A DNA stretch of 64,000 nucleotides, taken from contig OZ005700.1 of NCBI GenBank assembly GCA_963930775.1, positions 124,001 through 188,000 on the forward strand. Reading direction: 5' to 3'. The position numbers and the translations under genes are program-made. Below, in pieces: positions 12,302-23,947 of this stretch (position 1 is its first letter; each line of letters opens with the position of its first letter). A model generated the notes under the pieces. The model had not been told where the DNA came from. It made no database searches and worked only from the letters and a program-made list of their open reading frames with translations. Source of the stretch: Cliona cf. orientalis (taxonomy: Eukaryota > Porifera > Demospongiae > Clionaida > Clionaidae).

Positions 12302-15300
12302 GGTCAGGTGATGATCGTGGAGGCGTCTGGTTTGCCGAGGGAGTACTCTCACTACGTCTTCTGCCAGTACCAGTTCTGGGGAGAGGGAGAGCCGATGATC
12401 ATCCCTCCTCTAGTGCAGCCCGGCCCGGAGAAACTGCCTGACAGAGTACAGAGGTTTGAGCACCACCACGTGTTCAACGTTGATGTGACAGAGGAGCTGC
12501 TTGAGTTCATCGACAATGGCACCCTCTCCGTTGAGGTCTGGGGGCACAGGAGGAGCGGCTTCATGGAGATGCAGAACAACCTCCCCTCCTCTTCCTCCGC
12601 TGATGACTCAGACGTCAAGAGACCCAAGACCTTACCAGAGAGGTAGGTACACAGCTTAAAAGTTTTCCTGGCTGGTATTTGAGGTGGTAATTGGGTCACT
12701 ATTGCCCCTTTTGGCGTCTAAACGGTCAGAGTATTGTAAATCACACTTGTTGATAGGTGGGGAGAGCTGACTCAGCGTTTGGAGCTGTGGGTGGAGATGA
12801 TGGAACTTAACGAGCAGGGGGAGTACATTCCTGTCGAGATCCAGGCCAAGCCAGACGTCTGCTGTGGGGGGATCTTCATGATCCGCCAGGGCCAGTCTCG
12901 GAGGATCAATCTCTCCGTGTGTCCCGTCGCTGGCTCCGGATCGAGCCCCCTTCGCCTTGATCATATCTCCTCTGTCTCAGTGGGAAGCATCTACCTTCGC
13001 AACAGATACGATGAAGCACTGGACTCCTACCAGCCCCACGACCTGGAAAGGTAGATATGGTCGGGGTTGAAAATATCAGCTTTATTCAAGTGTCTATTTC
13101 TGTCTCTTTAGAATGCGTAAGAAGTGGAACGATGCTTTGATGAATCGAAGAGACTTTCTTGACACTGAGGTGAGGAAGCTGATGGACAAGAAGGAGCCGA
13201 ACGTGGCGGACCTTGAGAGGCAGAATGGTCTCCTGGACCAGTGGGCCATGCTGCAGTGGGAGAGGACAGCTGTCCTCAATCCCAAGGCAGGCAGTGGGGT
13301 GCCTGGCTCTCCAACTAACTGGTGAGGCTTGCAGAAACCATCATTGAGTAGCTGCTGTTACATGATTGTGTCGTATTTCACAAGGCAACTGTCGCCGGGG
13401 TTCGAGGCCAAAGTTCCCGTGCTGTTTCTGGACTTGAATGATGACCTTTTGACCCCTTGTGATGATGATCCGGAGGGTGCGTGTGCGACGGGGAAACTGC
13501 ACGGGGAGAAGCCTGAATCAATGATAGACCTGCCCATAATCACCAGGGAGGGACATGCGGTAAGAGAATAGAATCTCTCTGTTTTGTGCTAGCTTCAACT
13601 CTCTCTCTCTCTCTCTCTCTAGTCTGCCCCCAGAGCGACAGCATCCTGGGACTCAACTGTTCACAATACAGTTACTTTGAACAAGATTACAGGCAGTAAC
13701 GATCGTGTCTATGCCATTTTGAAAGTGGGTGTGGTTTTGGCCCACCCCCCTGACGTTGAGCTTGTGCTGAGGAAGCGCATTTGTCTAAGAGTCTACAAGC
13801 GAATGGGCTTTGGAGCCACGCTACTCAGGGCCTTCGGAACCAAGGTGAGTACAAAACTAGCAGCTCATTAATCTCTGTTGTGATTCTCCCCAAACTACAG
13901 GACACTCGGACTGCATGTGGTGTGATGTATGAGGTTGTGATGGGCATCCCGAAGAGTGAGGGGATGAGGCCTCCGCCCAAGATCCCCGCAAACCCCTCCT
14001 TCGTTGAGCTCGATGAAGACGAGAATGCAGTGGAGAAGTTTAAGAAAGCAATGGCCAACATATCCAGCATACTATCACTGGACAGACTCAAGCAGGTGTG
14101 TCACTCGCTCTGTGTGTATGTTAGCCTCATATCATATCATAGGAGCCTGTGTATGTGTCTAGCTATAAGGCTGTTTCAGTGTTGACATTTTCTACTTGTT
14201 TGAGTTGAACCTTTATTTTCTCCGCATTGCAGGAAGTTGCTTTGAAGGAGAAACTGACTAAAAGTGGGCGGACAATCAGGAAGAGAATCACAGTGGGCGA
14301 GGCTACGGTGAGTCACATGACCTATCATAGTTACTTGTATCATGTGTCCCTTTTGTTATTCAGCCTCAGTCTCTTAGCCGAGCCGACTCTGGGATGATCT
14401 ACACTGGCAGCAGAGCAGAGACACCTGAACCCCAGGAGACATCGGTGAGCAATGGTCATCAGCACAAGACGATCCATCTGTTAACCTTTTGTCCTCCGAT
14501 GCAGCGTCAAGAGGAGGAGCCTAGTCCTAGCTCCACCCCCTCGGCCGCTGCCACTACTGAGGAGAGTGGGGAATCGTCACAGGTATCGGAGGATCAACCA
14601 ATCATGATGAAAGAGGTGGGCGTGGCATCTGGGGAGGAGGAGTCCACCACTGTGGGGGCAGAGGTCACATCGCTTAGCAACACGCCTGTGGCCACACCCA
14701 CTGATGATAAGGAGCTTGAGTCAATACCCGAGGCTGAGGAGGCACTGGAAGTGGGAGCAGAGATCGGTAAGACACAACTGAGATTCTAGAACACTGTGAT
14801 GACAGATACTACTATATACCATAAAATTGTTATAGGAAAACGGGATGCAAAATTGGATGTCATACCAGAGGAGGGCTCAAGTATGGCCACACCCCTTCCA
14901 AATGCTGGCGATGAGAAGAGGGAGGAGCCTGGGAAGGCGGAGCCTCAAGAACATGAAACAGAAGAGCCAATCGTCAGCATATCAACAGAGGTTGTGGTGA
15001 GGCAGGAGAGAGAGAAAGAAATGGACTTGGCAGAAGCTGCGCAAGTAGAGCAGGGAGAGGAGTCAGGAGAACAGGTAATGACATGTGAGTCCAGAATGGG
15101 ACCCTTCATTTGATTGTATTCCCATTCCAGAGTCCTGAGGACCAGCTCAGTAGCAGTGCACACAGCTTAAAGAGTGAAGATGGAATATTGTTGAAAGTTC
15201 CGGATGATCGGAGATTATCAGAGGGTGATATTCTCGATCCAAAATCATCCAAAGGTCATCATAAGCCACTAACATCGCGAAGCCAGCCAGTTAGCCCTCA

Positions 15301-15980
15301 CACAGAGAGGAGCCACAAAGCCAAGAGAGATCCCTCACCCACACCAAGCAGCAGCTCAGAGACATCATCTCTGGTGGAGGGGGCATCAGCCACCCGCCCT
15401 CCCCCACCACCTTGCTCTATAGGGGAGAAGGTAGCTAGCTTATTCATTACTCACATGGCACAAGTAATATCTCTTATCTCTCTCTCTCTCTCTTTCTCCT
15501 TCTCTCTAGGTAATGGTTGAAGTTGCCAATGGCTTTAAGATGGGTGTGGTGAAGTTCATTGGTGAGACAGAGTTTCAGTCCGGTGAGTGGATAGGAGTGG
15601 CTCTGGAGAGACCTGTTGGTGAGTGCAATGGGCTATAGTTCATGTCCCCACTTCACTGTGCTGCTTCCTGACCCTCTATGGTTTGTGTAGGCAAACACAA
15701 TGGGACGTTCAAAGGAGTGAAGTACTTTAAATGCAAGGAGAAACACGGAGTATTTGTCAGACCTGACAAGATCATTCACGAACCGAGCAAGAGTATGACA
15801 TCATCGGCTGGGTCTCGAAGCAGCCTCACAACGTCTGCCTCGGCCAAATCGCTGTCCAATAAGACGCCAAGCCCGCTCGCAAAAAACAGGCGCTTCTCGT
15901 CCAACCCATACCCCGGTCTGAGTGGGCGGGGCGTGAACAGCAGTAGGCGGAGCAGCTACGGCACAGGAAAGAGAACATAG
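7162..15980 (+). CDS. KIF13B: Kinesin-3 motor KIF13B-like, with FHA and CAP-Gly domains
   Basis: Thirty-five exons join in one frame to 1,774 aa. The start [17 protein letters not shown] is a canonical kinesin N-terminus. The motor shows the P-loop GQTGSGKS, switch I SSRSH and switch II DLAGSER (residues 1-360), then the kinesin-3 neck ([20 protein letters not shown]). An FHA domain lies near 470-560, coiled coils and KIF1/13 stalk domains in the middle, a low-complexity acidic/Ser region at about 1375-1640, and a terminal CAP-Gly ([20 protein letters not shown]). CAP-Gly distinguishes KIF13B from KIF13A. Role by family: plus-end microtubule transport of membrane and scaffold cargo. A 13-nt microexon (7583-7595) is needed to keep frame, and one intron (9440-9501) uses a GC donor. 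It converges on STAM. Confidence 0.95.
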
Positions 15981-16319
15981 CATAGCTATCCATGCAGGCG
16001 TGCTCGTTGGTCTCAGCTGCTCTCAGCTAGCTTGTTATTATCAATGGAGATGTTTGTTATATTATTGTATAATTATTACTCTAGGTCAATTATAATAATT
16101 TATGTTCGATTTTTCTTTTTGTTTTGTTGAGAAGGTATGTTGTATTATATGTTATATCCAGCTCACAGATATTGCATTATTTTAGAGGCAAAAACTTCAG
16201 CACCTCTGGTACTATTATTTTATTGTTTGGTGCTAAATTGTATTTAATACACTGATCAGATTTCTCTCAAAGAAATATTCAATTTTTTCAATTACTAAGC
16301 TCATTGTCTGGAAGAATTT

Positions 16320-17935
16320 TGCCATAATTTTTAGACATTGTCTGGCAAAAATTTTTTAAACTTTTGCCAGACATTGTCCAGCAGAAAAAAATTTTGCTGG
16401 ACATTGTCCAGCAGAGATTTTTTTAAACTTTTGCCGGACATTGTCCGGCAGAAAAAAAATTTTTGCTGGACATTGTCTGGCAGAGTTTTTTTTTATTTTC
16501 TGCCGGACAATGTCCAGCATCAGGCAGAAAACAATTCTTTTGGACATTATCCAGCAGAAAAAATTTTTGCTGGACATTGTCCGGCAGAAAATAATTTTGC
16601 TGGACATTGTCCGGCAGAGATTTTTTTTAACTTTTGCCAGACATTGTCCGGCAGAAAAAAAATTTTTGCTGGACATTGTCTGCAGAGTTTTTTTTTTAAC
16701 TTTTGCCAGATATTGTCCGGAAGAAAAAAATTTTGCTGGATATTGTCCGGCTGAGATTTTTTTTATTTTCTATTTTCTGCCGGACAATTTCCAGCAAAAA
16801 GATTTTGCTGGACATTGTCCGGCAGAAAATAATTTTGCGGGACATTGTCCGGCAGAGATTTTTTTTTATTTTCTGCCGGATAATGTCCAGCAAAATTATT
16901 TTTGCTGGACATTGTCCGGCAGAGATTTTTTTTATTTTCTGCCGGAAAATATCCAGGAAAAAATTTTACAGCACCAAATTTATTCACTTTACTAGTTTTA
17001 CCAACTTTACCCTTGTCGCTGCCGTCGCCTAAGCACCAAAATTACTCACTTTACCAGTTTTACCAACTTTACCAACATTACCCTTGATGCTGCTGTCGCC
17101 TACAGCACCAAAATTACTCACTTTACCAGTTTTACCAACTTTACCAACTTTACCAGCTTTACCCTTGTTGCTGCCATCGCCTATAGCACCAAAATTACTC
17201 ACTTTACCAGTTTTACCAACTTTACCAGCATTACCCTTGTCACTGCCATCGCCTATAGCACCAAAATTACTCACTTTATCAGTTTTACCAACTTTACCAA
17301 CATTAGCCTTGTCACTGCCATCGCCTATAGCACCAAAATTACTCACTTTACCAACTTTACCAGCATTACCCTTGTCACTGCCATCGCCTATAGCACCAAA
17401 ATTACTCACTTTACCAGCATTACCCTTGTCACTGCCATCGCCTATAGCACCAAAATTACTCACTTTACCAATTTTACCAGCATTACCATGTCACTGCCGT
17501 CGCCTATAGCACCAAAATTACTCACTTTACCAGTTTTACCAGCATTACCATGTCACTGCCGTCGCCTATAGCACCAAAATTACTCACTTTACCAGTTTTA
17601 CCAACTTTACCAGCATTACCCTTGTCACTGCCATCGCCTACAGCACCAAAATTACTCACTTTACCAGTTTTACCAATTTTACCAGCATTACCATGTCACT
17701 GCCGTCGCCTATAGCACCAAAATTACTCACTTTACCAGTTTTACCAGCATTACCATGTCACTGCCATCGCCTATAGCACCAAAATTACTCACTTTACCAG
17801 AGATTTTTTAAACTTTTGCCAGATATTGTCCGGCAGAAAATAATTTTGCTGGACATACATTGTCCGGCAGAGATTTTTTATTAGACATTGTCCAGCGAGA
17901 ATTTTTAAAAAATTTTTTACTAGATCTTGTCCATC
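16320..17935. repeat. Array of GGACATTGTCC quasi-palindromes in AT-rich spacers
   Basis: From about 16320 to 16970, and again from 17801 to 17935, the sequence is built from units of the type GCCGGACATTGTCCGGC separated by runs of A or T. Arms vary (GCTGGACATTGTCCAGC, GCCGGACAATGTCCAGC) and units occur in both orientations. The two blocks are separated by an unrelated tandem array at 17033-17800, which therefore looks inserted into it. Frames of 60-184 codons in this stretch on both strands are repeat artefacts, not genes. The location is the convergent gap between KIF13B and STAM. Confidence 0.85.
17033..17800. repeat. Minisatellite, 12 units of 54-81 bp
   Basis: Units begin GCACCAAAATTACTCACTTT. 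Their start points are 17033, 17105, 17186, 17258, 17330, 17393, 17447, 17509, 17571, 17643, 17714 and 17776. The first six spacings are 72, 81, 72, 72, 63 and 54, all multiples of nine, because units gain or lose 9-bp sub-repeats such as TTTACCAAC. The last copies have 62- or 71-bp spacings after losing one base in CCCTTGTCAC. The left part stays open on both strands (minus reading VSNFGAIGDGSDKGNAGKVG). Neither a start context nor splicing to a gene is visible. Confidence 0.9.
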
Positions 17936-18143
17936 AGAGAATATTTTTTGCTATAATAATAATAATATGATGCATTAAAAACAAGACAAAATTGTAACTG
18001 AACAACACAAAATAATTATATTTTTTGTGTGGGGCATTTTTTAGCAACAAAAATTAATGGCAGTATAATAACCTAGTAAAAGCTTTAATAATTATTATAG
18101 TACTGTACATAATAATGATCTTAATAATTATGGTGATTAGTTA

Positions 18144-20827
18144 TCAAAGCAGGGGCTGCTGAACTAACGTCTGTTGTGGCTGATACAATGAAGTTGGTTG
18201 ATAAGGGGGTGGAGCATGAGCCTGTGTTGCCATGGAGCCCATTGGGGGTGCCCCTGCAATACTGAAGTTTGGCTGATGGGCCGTCAGAGATTGAGGTGGC
18301 ATGGAAATGCTGTGAGCAAGGGGTAAACATTAAAAGGGCATTTGGATGACATCCAAACACACCACACACATACCTCTGTTGCTGCAGAGGATTTGCTGAG
18401 TAAGCACTTATTGAGGGTAGCTGTCCGACGGCCATTGGAGGTGGGTTGTGGCTCCATGACCCAGGAGAACTGGAGAGGGGGGCCGCCATGGAGGGCTGGG
18501 AGGGAGGAGGCAGCGCCCCCTGGTGGCCCACGGGCTGCTGCTGGTGGTGGTGAGGCTGGAGGGAGCTGTAGTCAGTGGATGTAGCAGCATACAGGGACTG
18601 CTGAGGGGGTGTGGCTACAACTCCACCGACTGGAGGGGCGTGGTTGTAGGTGTTGTGAGTGTAGGGCGGCGGCTGCGAGGCCTCGGCCTGCTTGGTGGAC
18701 TCAGTGACCCCACTAGGAGGCGGCTGTGCCACTACTGATGATGACAATCGTGGACCTTCAGACAACAATCTGGAAAGAGAGAGAGAGATTGTGAAATAGA
18801 TGAAGGGAGGTGCAGATAAAAAAATAATAGTATTATTGATCTCACTTTCTGTAAAGTTGAAGAGCTTCTTGGAACTTATCACTGACTGCCTGCATCTCAT
18901 CCTCTTGTCTGACAAAGAGAAAGAGAGAGAGAGAGGTGAGTACACACATCACCAGTGAAACAGCAGAACACTCACCTCTGTAGAGCAGCTATGCTCTCCT
19001 CCACGCGAGGTCTCATCTTCTTACACTCATCTGAGTCAAAGTGTGTGTGTGTTTGTGTGTGTGTAAATTTGGCCACAAACTTCCCCGTGTAGCAACACCA
19101 GCACAGCCAGGGCTGCCAAACAATAGAAACTGTATCACTATCGGGGACTATTGTGTAAACCACAAGACTCAGTATGGCAGTACTAACATGACAATAGTTT
19201 CATCTTTACACATGTACCACATGGCTTACCCTCGAGCTCGAGCAGTGTTGTGTTCTCTGCCTGGTTCTCCTCACTAGTCACGTCCGCTGTCTTGATCATG
19301 TCAAGGAGAAGGTCTATCTGCTCTTCATTCACGGTCAGCTTCTTCTTCACTGCCTTCCCTCCGCTGGCCTTGGCCTTTCCTCCTCCCTTCACCTCCTTCT
19401 TCTCAACTCGAGCTGTGTACGCAAAAACACATCAGCTAATGAAAGATCACTAATAGAGGGGATAGCTGGCTAGCTCACAAGGTTCAGGGTCCACTGAGAG
19501 GTCAGAGGAGACAAAGGAGGCGGGGAACAGTCCCGTCCCAAGGTGAGACTCTCCCTTCCACCAGTTCTCATCACTGAAATGGTAAGGGATATTAATTTTG
19601 GTGAATTGTGGATGACTACATGAATTCCTAACCTGCTATCAAGCACATTGATAATCTCCCCTGCTCTGAAGGTCAGCTCATTGTCTTCAGCAGCCACAAA
19701 GTCATAGATGGCCCGAACCTTCTTTACCGATACCGACGGCTATGTATAGAACAATACGCACTCATAACATTGGACAACCGTCACCTCTAGAGTGTACCTT
19801 AGCAGCTGACGTAGCTGTGGAGGGAGCACTGCTCCCACCAATGGAGGGGTAGAGTGGGGAGGAGGAGGGAGCGGGGGGATTAGAGTCCTGCAGTGACAGC
19901 TGGATTGCTCGACGAAGCTCTTCGTCCTCTCGTGTTTGGAGAACAGTGGATGTACCCTGATGGAGGGAGGGAGGGGAAAGTGAATCGTTATTCAAAGATC
20001 CAGAGAAGAGACTCACAGAGAGAGCTCCACTAGAGGAGGAGGAGGAGGCAGTAGCCGTTGGCTGCCTCAGGCCAGGGAAACTGATGCCATCTTTCTTGAG
20101 CTGCTCCACGAACCTAGCCAAAGAGCTCATGTTGGAGTCGTTTCTAAACTCGTTCACCCAGTTGACCAGGAGGTCCTTGATTCTCTGGGTCACCCGGGGG
20201 TCAGAGCGCGACTGAGCAAGGGAAGGGATATCTGATAGGTAGAGTGAGAGGGAAGCCAGTGGCTAGCTTACCCCAGTCAGGATGGCTTTGATGTCAGTCT
20301 GAAAGGATGGCTTGGTGAGCTCTAATTGGAAATCCTTACCGCAGTTGCTGACACATGCTTCCAGCAGCTGTGTAGTCACATGACCATAGCAGTTATTACA
20401 GAGGAACATGATACACACAGAGGAGAAATGCTGTGTGTAGAGAATAACTCACTGTTAGTGCATGGAGCTGAATGTTGGGGTCAGAGTGCTTCACTCTCAG
20501 CATCACAGAGCTCATCGCCTGCTGCATACTACAGACATACATACATACATACATGACAAGTGTATTGATGAGTTCAATGTGGTGACTCACGAGACAGAGC
20601 CAACCGAGTCCCTGATTCTGTTGCACAGCTTGATGATAAGATCCCAATTGGGCTCACCACGCCCACTGGTCGCTGATACTGTGATCGTGACAGAGAGAAG
20701 GGAAATACTATTATTGAGAGTCAGGCGTAGACATGAAACGCTAGCCCTCTCACAGACTAGAATACCATAATTTAAACAATAAACTAAGTCTCTGCTTCGA
20801 CTTACTGACGTCTGAAGTATAGCTCAT
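18144..20827 (-). CDS. STAM: Signal-transducing adaptor molecule (ESCRT-0 subunit)
   Basis: Thirteen exons, starting with a 22-nt coding exon (20806-20827), give 564 aa in frame. Residues 1-140 are a VHS domain ([38 protein letters not shown]). A ubiquitin-interacting motif follows ([16 protein letters not shown]), then an SH3 domain ([20 protein letters not shown] ... DENWWKGES), then the GAT-like helical core that pairs with HRS. The C-terminus is Pro/Gln-rich and holds an APPPYQP motif, a PPxY ligand for WW-domain E3 ligases. VHS-UIM-SH3 order identifies STAM rather than HRS or TOM1. It acts on endosomes, sorting ubiquitinated receptors toward lysosomes. It is divergent to the KCTD-like gene across 242 bp. 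Confidence 0.95.
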
Positions 20828-21069
20828 ATTGTCAAAGTGCCGTAGCAAGCTGTATCGATAGAGCAGACGGCCTTCTCTCTCTCTCCCTCGTTTACGTTTC
20901 TTGATGATTTGTTTTCGATCCGCAAAGGAAACTGTGAACCTGGTGAACGTGACGTAATATCCTGGAAATGCAGTCACGTGTTCAATATTTCACACGATGA
21001 TGTAATGATTATTCGGATATTTAAATTTTTAGCAAACCTTTGACGACCTCGTACCTCTAGCAAAGTGCT
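20828..21069. promoter_or_regulatory. Shared STAM/KCTD-like bidirectional promoter
   Basis: Only 242 bp separate the two divergent start codons. The stretch contains a CRE-like TGACGTAA at 20950-20957 and an E-box CACGTG at 20975-20980. No TATA box is placed for either gene. Bidirectional use is inferred from geometry only. Confidence 0.4.
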
Positions 21070-22308
21070 ATGGCTGAGAAGAGTAAGAGTAGGGTTGTCC
21101 GGCTCAACGTTGGAGGGGTGAGTCGTCTGCAGCTAGTGGGGAATCACTATAAGGATCTGTTTACATTGATCAGTGCACTGTGATGTCATAAGAACATTAT
21201 TGAATTTCAGGAGACGTTTGTGACATCTTCCACAACCCTCCTGTTTGCAGGGGACACGTTTTTCACATCACTTTTATCAGGGAGGCATGAGAGTGAAAGA
21301 GATGCAACCAGTGCCTTCTTCATTGACAGTAAGCACTGTCACTGACTGAAATATGCTATTAATTTGTATCGCGTCTATCCTGCATTTATTCATACAGGAT
21401 CTCCCAAATATTTTGAGCCCATCCTCCACTACCTCCGTACGAATGTCCCTGAGGTACCCCCTGGGCTAAGCAGAGCATCACTGCGAAGTGAGGCAGAGTT
21501 CTATGGCATTCAGAAGCTGGTTGATCACTTGGATCACCTGGCAGAAATGGACAAGGCAAAGAACGAGCCACCAAAGAAAGGCAAGTATGTCCTTTGGTGA
21601 TTTCACTCTGACCGCTGTTGGGACATATTATAATAATATTATTATTCTCCATGCACAGTGATTCCGATTGCAAAGGACTTTGGATGCTATGTGAATGCTG
21701 CTAATGACCACGCCTTTCTATTTGGGGCAGAAGACAAAATTACTTGCATCTCTGGCTATGAGGCCTTCACTCAAGCCATGGTGAGGTCCTCCCACCTAGA
21801 TATATAGATAGCTATTAAATATTTTCTAACATGCAATATATTTATAGGTTGTTCAGAGCTATCCTCAGTTGCCTCCCGAGTGGAAGAATGATCAGTCACA
21901 GGCGAGGAGTTTCGCCATCTTCTACGAGAATCATGTCAGCAAAGGCACTTACAAAATGAATGGAGAAGGGAAAGTAAGAAATATTATAAAAATTATGATC
22001 ATGGCCACCTCTCAGCCACAATAAATATTCCTATCCATAAATTGCCAGAGTATATTATATTATATCAATTCTGTAGTCATCTTTATCAAGACTAGTCATC
22101 ATTATGTTATCGTTCTTTGCAGGGCATGATCCTAACTCTTCCGGGGAAGAGCCAGGGCGGTGTTGTCCACCAGCACCTAGCCACCCTCTCCATGGACTCT
22201 ACCAAACTCTGTGTGACCAGCTACAGCTGCAGCGCTGGGGCAGGAATATTCATGTGCAAACACGATAATCCACACCACTTTCATATGTACAAGTTTCATA
22301 AGTTTTAG
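21070..22308 (+). CDS. BTB/T1-domain KCTD-like protein
   Basis: Six exons (21070-21117, 21211-21328, 21398-21580, 21659-21780, 21848-21973, 22123-22308) join to 260 aa. Residues 8-105 are a potassium-channel T1-type BTB domain (VRLNVGGETFVTSSTTLL, FFIDRSPKYFEPILHYLR, LRSEAEFYGI), which characterises KCTD proteins. No channel membrane helices follow, so it is not a Kv channel. The rest is a compact Cys-containing region I cannot name. KCTD proteins often act as cullin-3 substrate adaptors or bind G-beta-gamma; which applies here is not visible. The intron after 21580 needs a GC donor (AAAG/GCAAGT) to keep frame. The gene is convergent with the His1 secreted protein gene, stop to stop 191 bp. 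Confidence 0.85.
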
Positions 22309-22499
22309 TGTGTTTATTTCGTAGTATGATGCTAATTTTTTATCAGCAATGTTTTACAGTAGCACAACCTATAGTATTGTATACCAGAGTATACTATATA
22401 GACTCAGTCCAAAAACACAACGTGCAATAGCTAGTAAGGCTAAAACTGTTCTATATAATATTATTATACGTAAATCAGCAGTTAGTTAAGAGCGTTACT

Positions 22500-23947
22500 T
22501 TACTTCACCATGACATCAGCGCACTGGTAGAAGTTGGCTGGAGCTTGAGCATTATTGGTCATGTAGTTGACCTGCACAAGTTAAATCAGTTGATCGATCG
22601 GATAATTCAGACCAATTAATGATATGGTACTCATACCTGCAAAATTATCTGTCCAGCTGGGACATCACTGATCATGAGTAGAAAAATTGAAGTACATTGT
22701 AAAAATATTAATTTTTTTTTATTATTCCTGTCTTACTTTCCAATGGTGATGGTGGGAGTGTAGAGATATCCACTCTTGGCATCAGCGCTGTCGGGGATGC
22801 TGAGCACCTGATGTGCAGCAGCTGGGCTACCATACCACAGGTTCACAATGAAGGCACCCTGCGTGTGTGTGTGTGTGATTCAAATTAAATTTTATGAAGA
22901 TACACAGAATAAAGGAGCTGTTTACTGGTTTGGCTTTATTGAAGTGGTCCAAATTCTTCTGGAAGACAATGGAAACATTGCTTCCCTTCCTGCAGTAATT
23001 GAGGGTGGATTAGTGAAAAGATTACTTTTGTATCAGTGAGTGCAAGCTAGGGGGTATGTACTGACATGAAGGTGGTCATGGGCGTCTCAGCATCACGCTT
23101 TCCGCAAGGGGAGTCCAGCAAAAGACAATCCTTTGCACCTATTACAGCATATTATGCACCTATCAATATAATGCCCCACTACCCCCCTCCCGGGCGCTAT
23201 AGGGGGCAACACAGGGGGATTGACATAGAAAACCAAGCCCCAGACAGGGGCATTTGACTTGCATGTATTCGATATTTGTCAAATCCCCGATCGTTTCCCC
23301 ACCCTGGAAGGGGGATAGAGTGGGGATTTGACAGATGAGGCTGGCCCCACCTTACGGGAAGTTGACGAATTCATTAGTCAAATCCCCACCTTGCCCCTAT
23401 GGTGCCCGGGAGGGGGGTAGTGGGGCATTACATTGATAGGTGCATTACACACACATGGAGTTATTCACAGAACACATGACTTATGAATATTCACTGCATA
23501 TAATAATTAACTTTGGTCTTACCTCAAAATTTATTGTGTACCACAAATTAAGTCAAACTATGCACTCACTATCACAATTCTAAATCTTTAAAGCCCTAAA
23601 AATGCAACATTCGCTGCTGCTTGGAGTCTATTTTACGTAAAGCAATCTTGCGAACTCCACGTGTAGATGCAGGCCTATAAGTTACGTATAATTGACGTTG
23701 ATAACTTGCAAGATTTCTACGAGCTACGCAGATCCTAAATGCAGCTGCCTGAAGATCTGCGTTGCGCTGGTGCTACGCATGCGCGTTGCGTTGTGATCGA
23801 TAGACATGCACGTAAGCGCATATTAAATTTATTCTCACCCTGAGTATTGAGATCCTCCATAGTTCCTCGCTGCCTTGGACTGAGGAGGCAGAGATGTGCA
23901 CTGGCCGCGGCGACCAACAGAGTCAAGACTAGCAGGCTCTTCATCAT
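22500..23947 (-). CDS. Small secreted protein with mature N-terminal His, LPMO/BIM1-like candidate
   Basis: Five exons (23839-23947, 23062-23138, 22737-22858, 22637-22667, 22500-22571) join in frame to 136 aa. Two adjacent ATGs start it. A clear signal peptide (MKSLLVLTLLVAAASA) should be cut after ASA, leaving His as residue 1 (HLCLLSPRQRG). The mature chain of about 120 aa has four Cys (HLC, KDC, SPCG, YQC), suggesting two disulfides, one more His (AAAHQ) and an ending NFYQCADV. An N-terminal His after the signal peptide is the hallmark of copper histidine-brace proteins (LPMOs and BIM1/X325-like). The HLCLLSP..RG, PCG and YQCAD landmarks resemble uncharacterised animal proteins I recall, so copper or polysaccharide binding is inference. 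Intron 1 carries a MITE. The gene is divergent to DYRK. Confidence 0.75.
23155..23444. mobile_element. 290-bp MITE with TTA target-site duplication (PIF/Harbinger type)
   Basis: Terminal inverted repeats of about 40 bp (TGCACCTATCAATATAATGC then CCCACTACCCCCCTCCCGGGC) bound the element. It is flanked by TTA at 23152-23154 and 23445-23447. A 3-bp TTA duplication is typical of PIF/Harbinger elements. There is no coding capacity. Internal copies of GTCAAATCCCC occur in both orientations. It sits in intron 1 of the His1 secreted protein gene, starting 17 bp upstream of the exon 2 boundary at 23138. Confidence 0.8.

Noticed and set aside
16338..17032. Open frames of 60-184 codons on both strands
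   Set aside because: They follow the GGACATTGTCC repeat array, have no start context or domain, and appear equally on both strands.
17033..17800. CRISPR-like regular repeats
   Set aside because: Units are contiguous without unique spacers, vary by 9-bp sub-repeats, and lie in an intron-rich animal genome.
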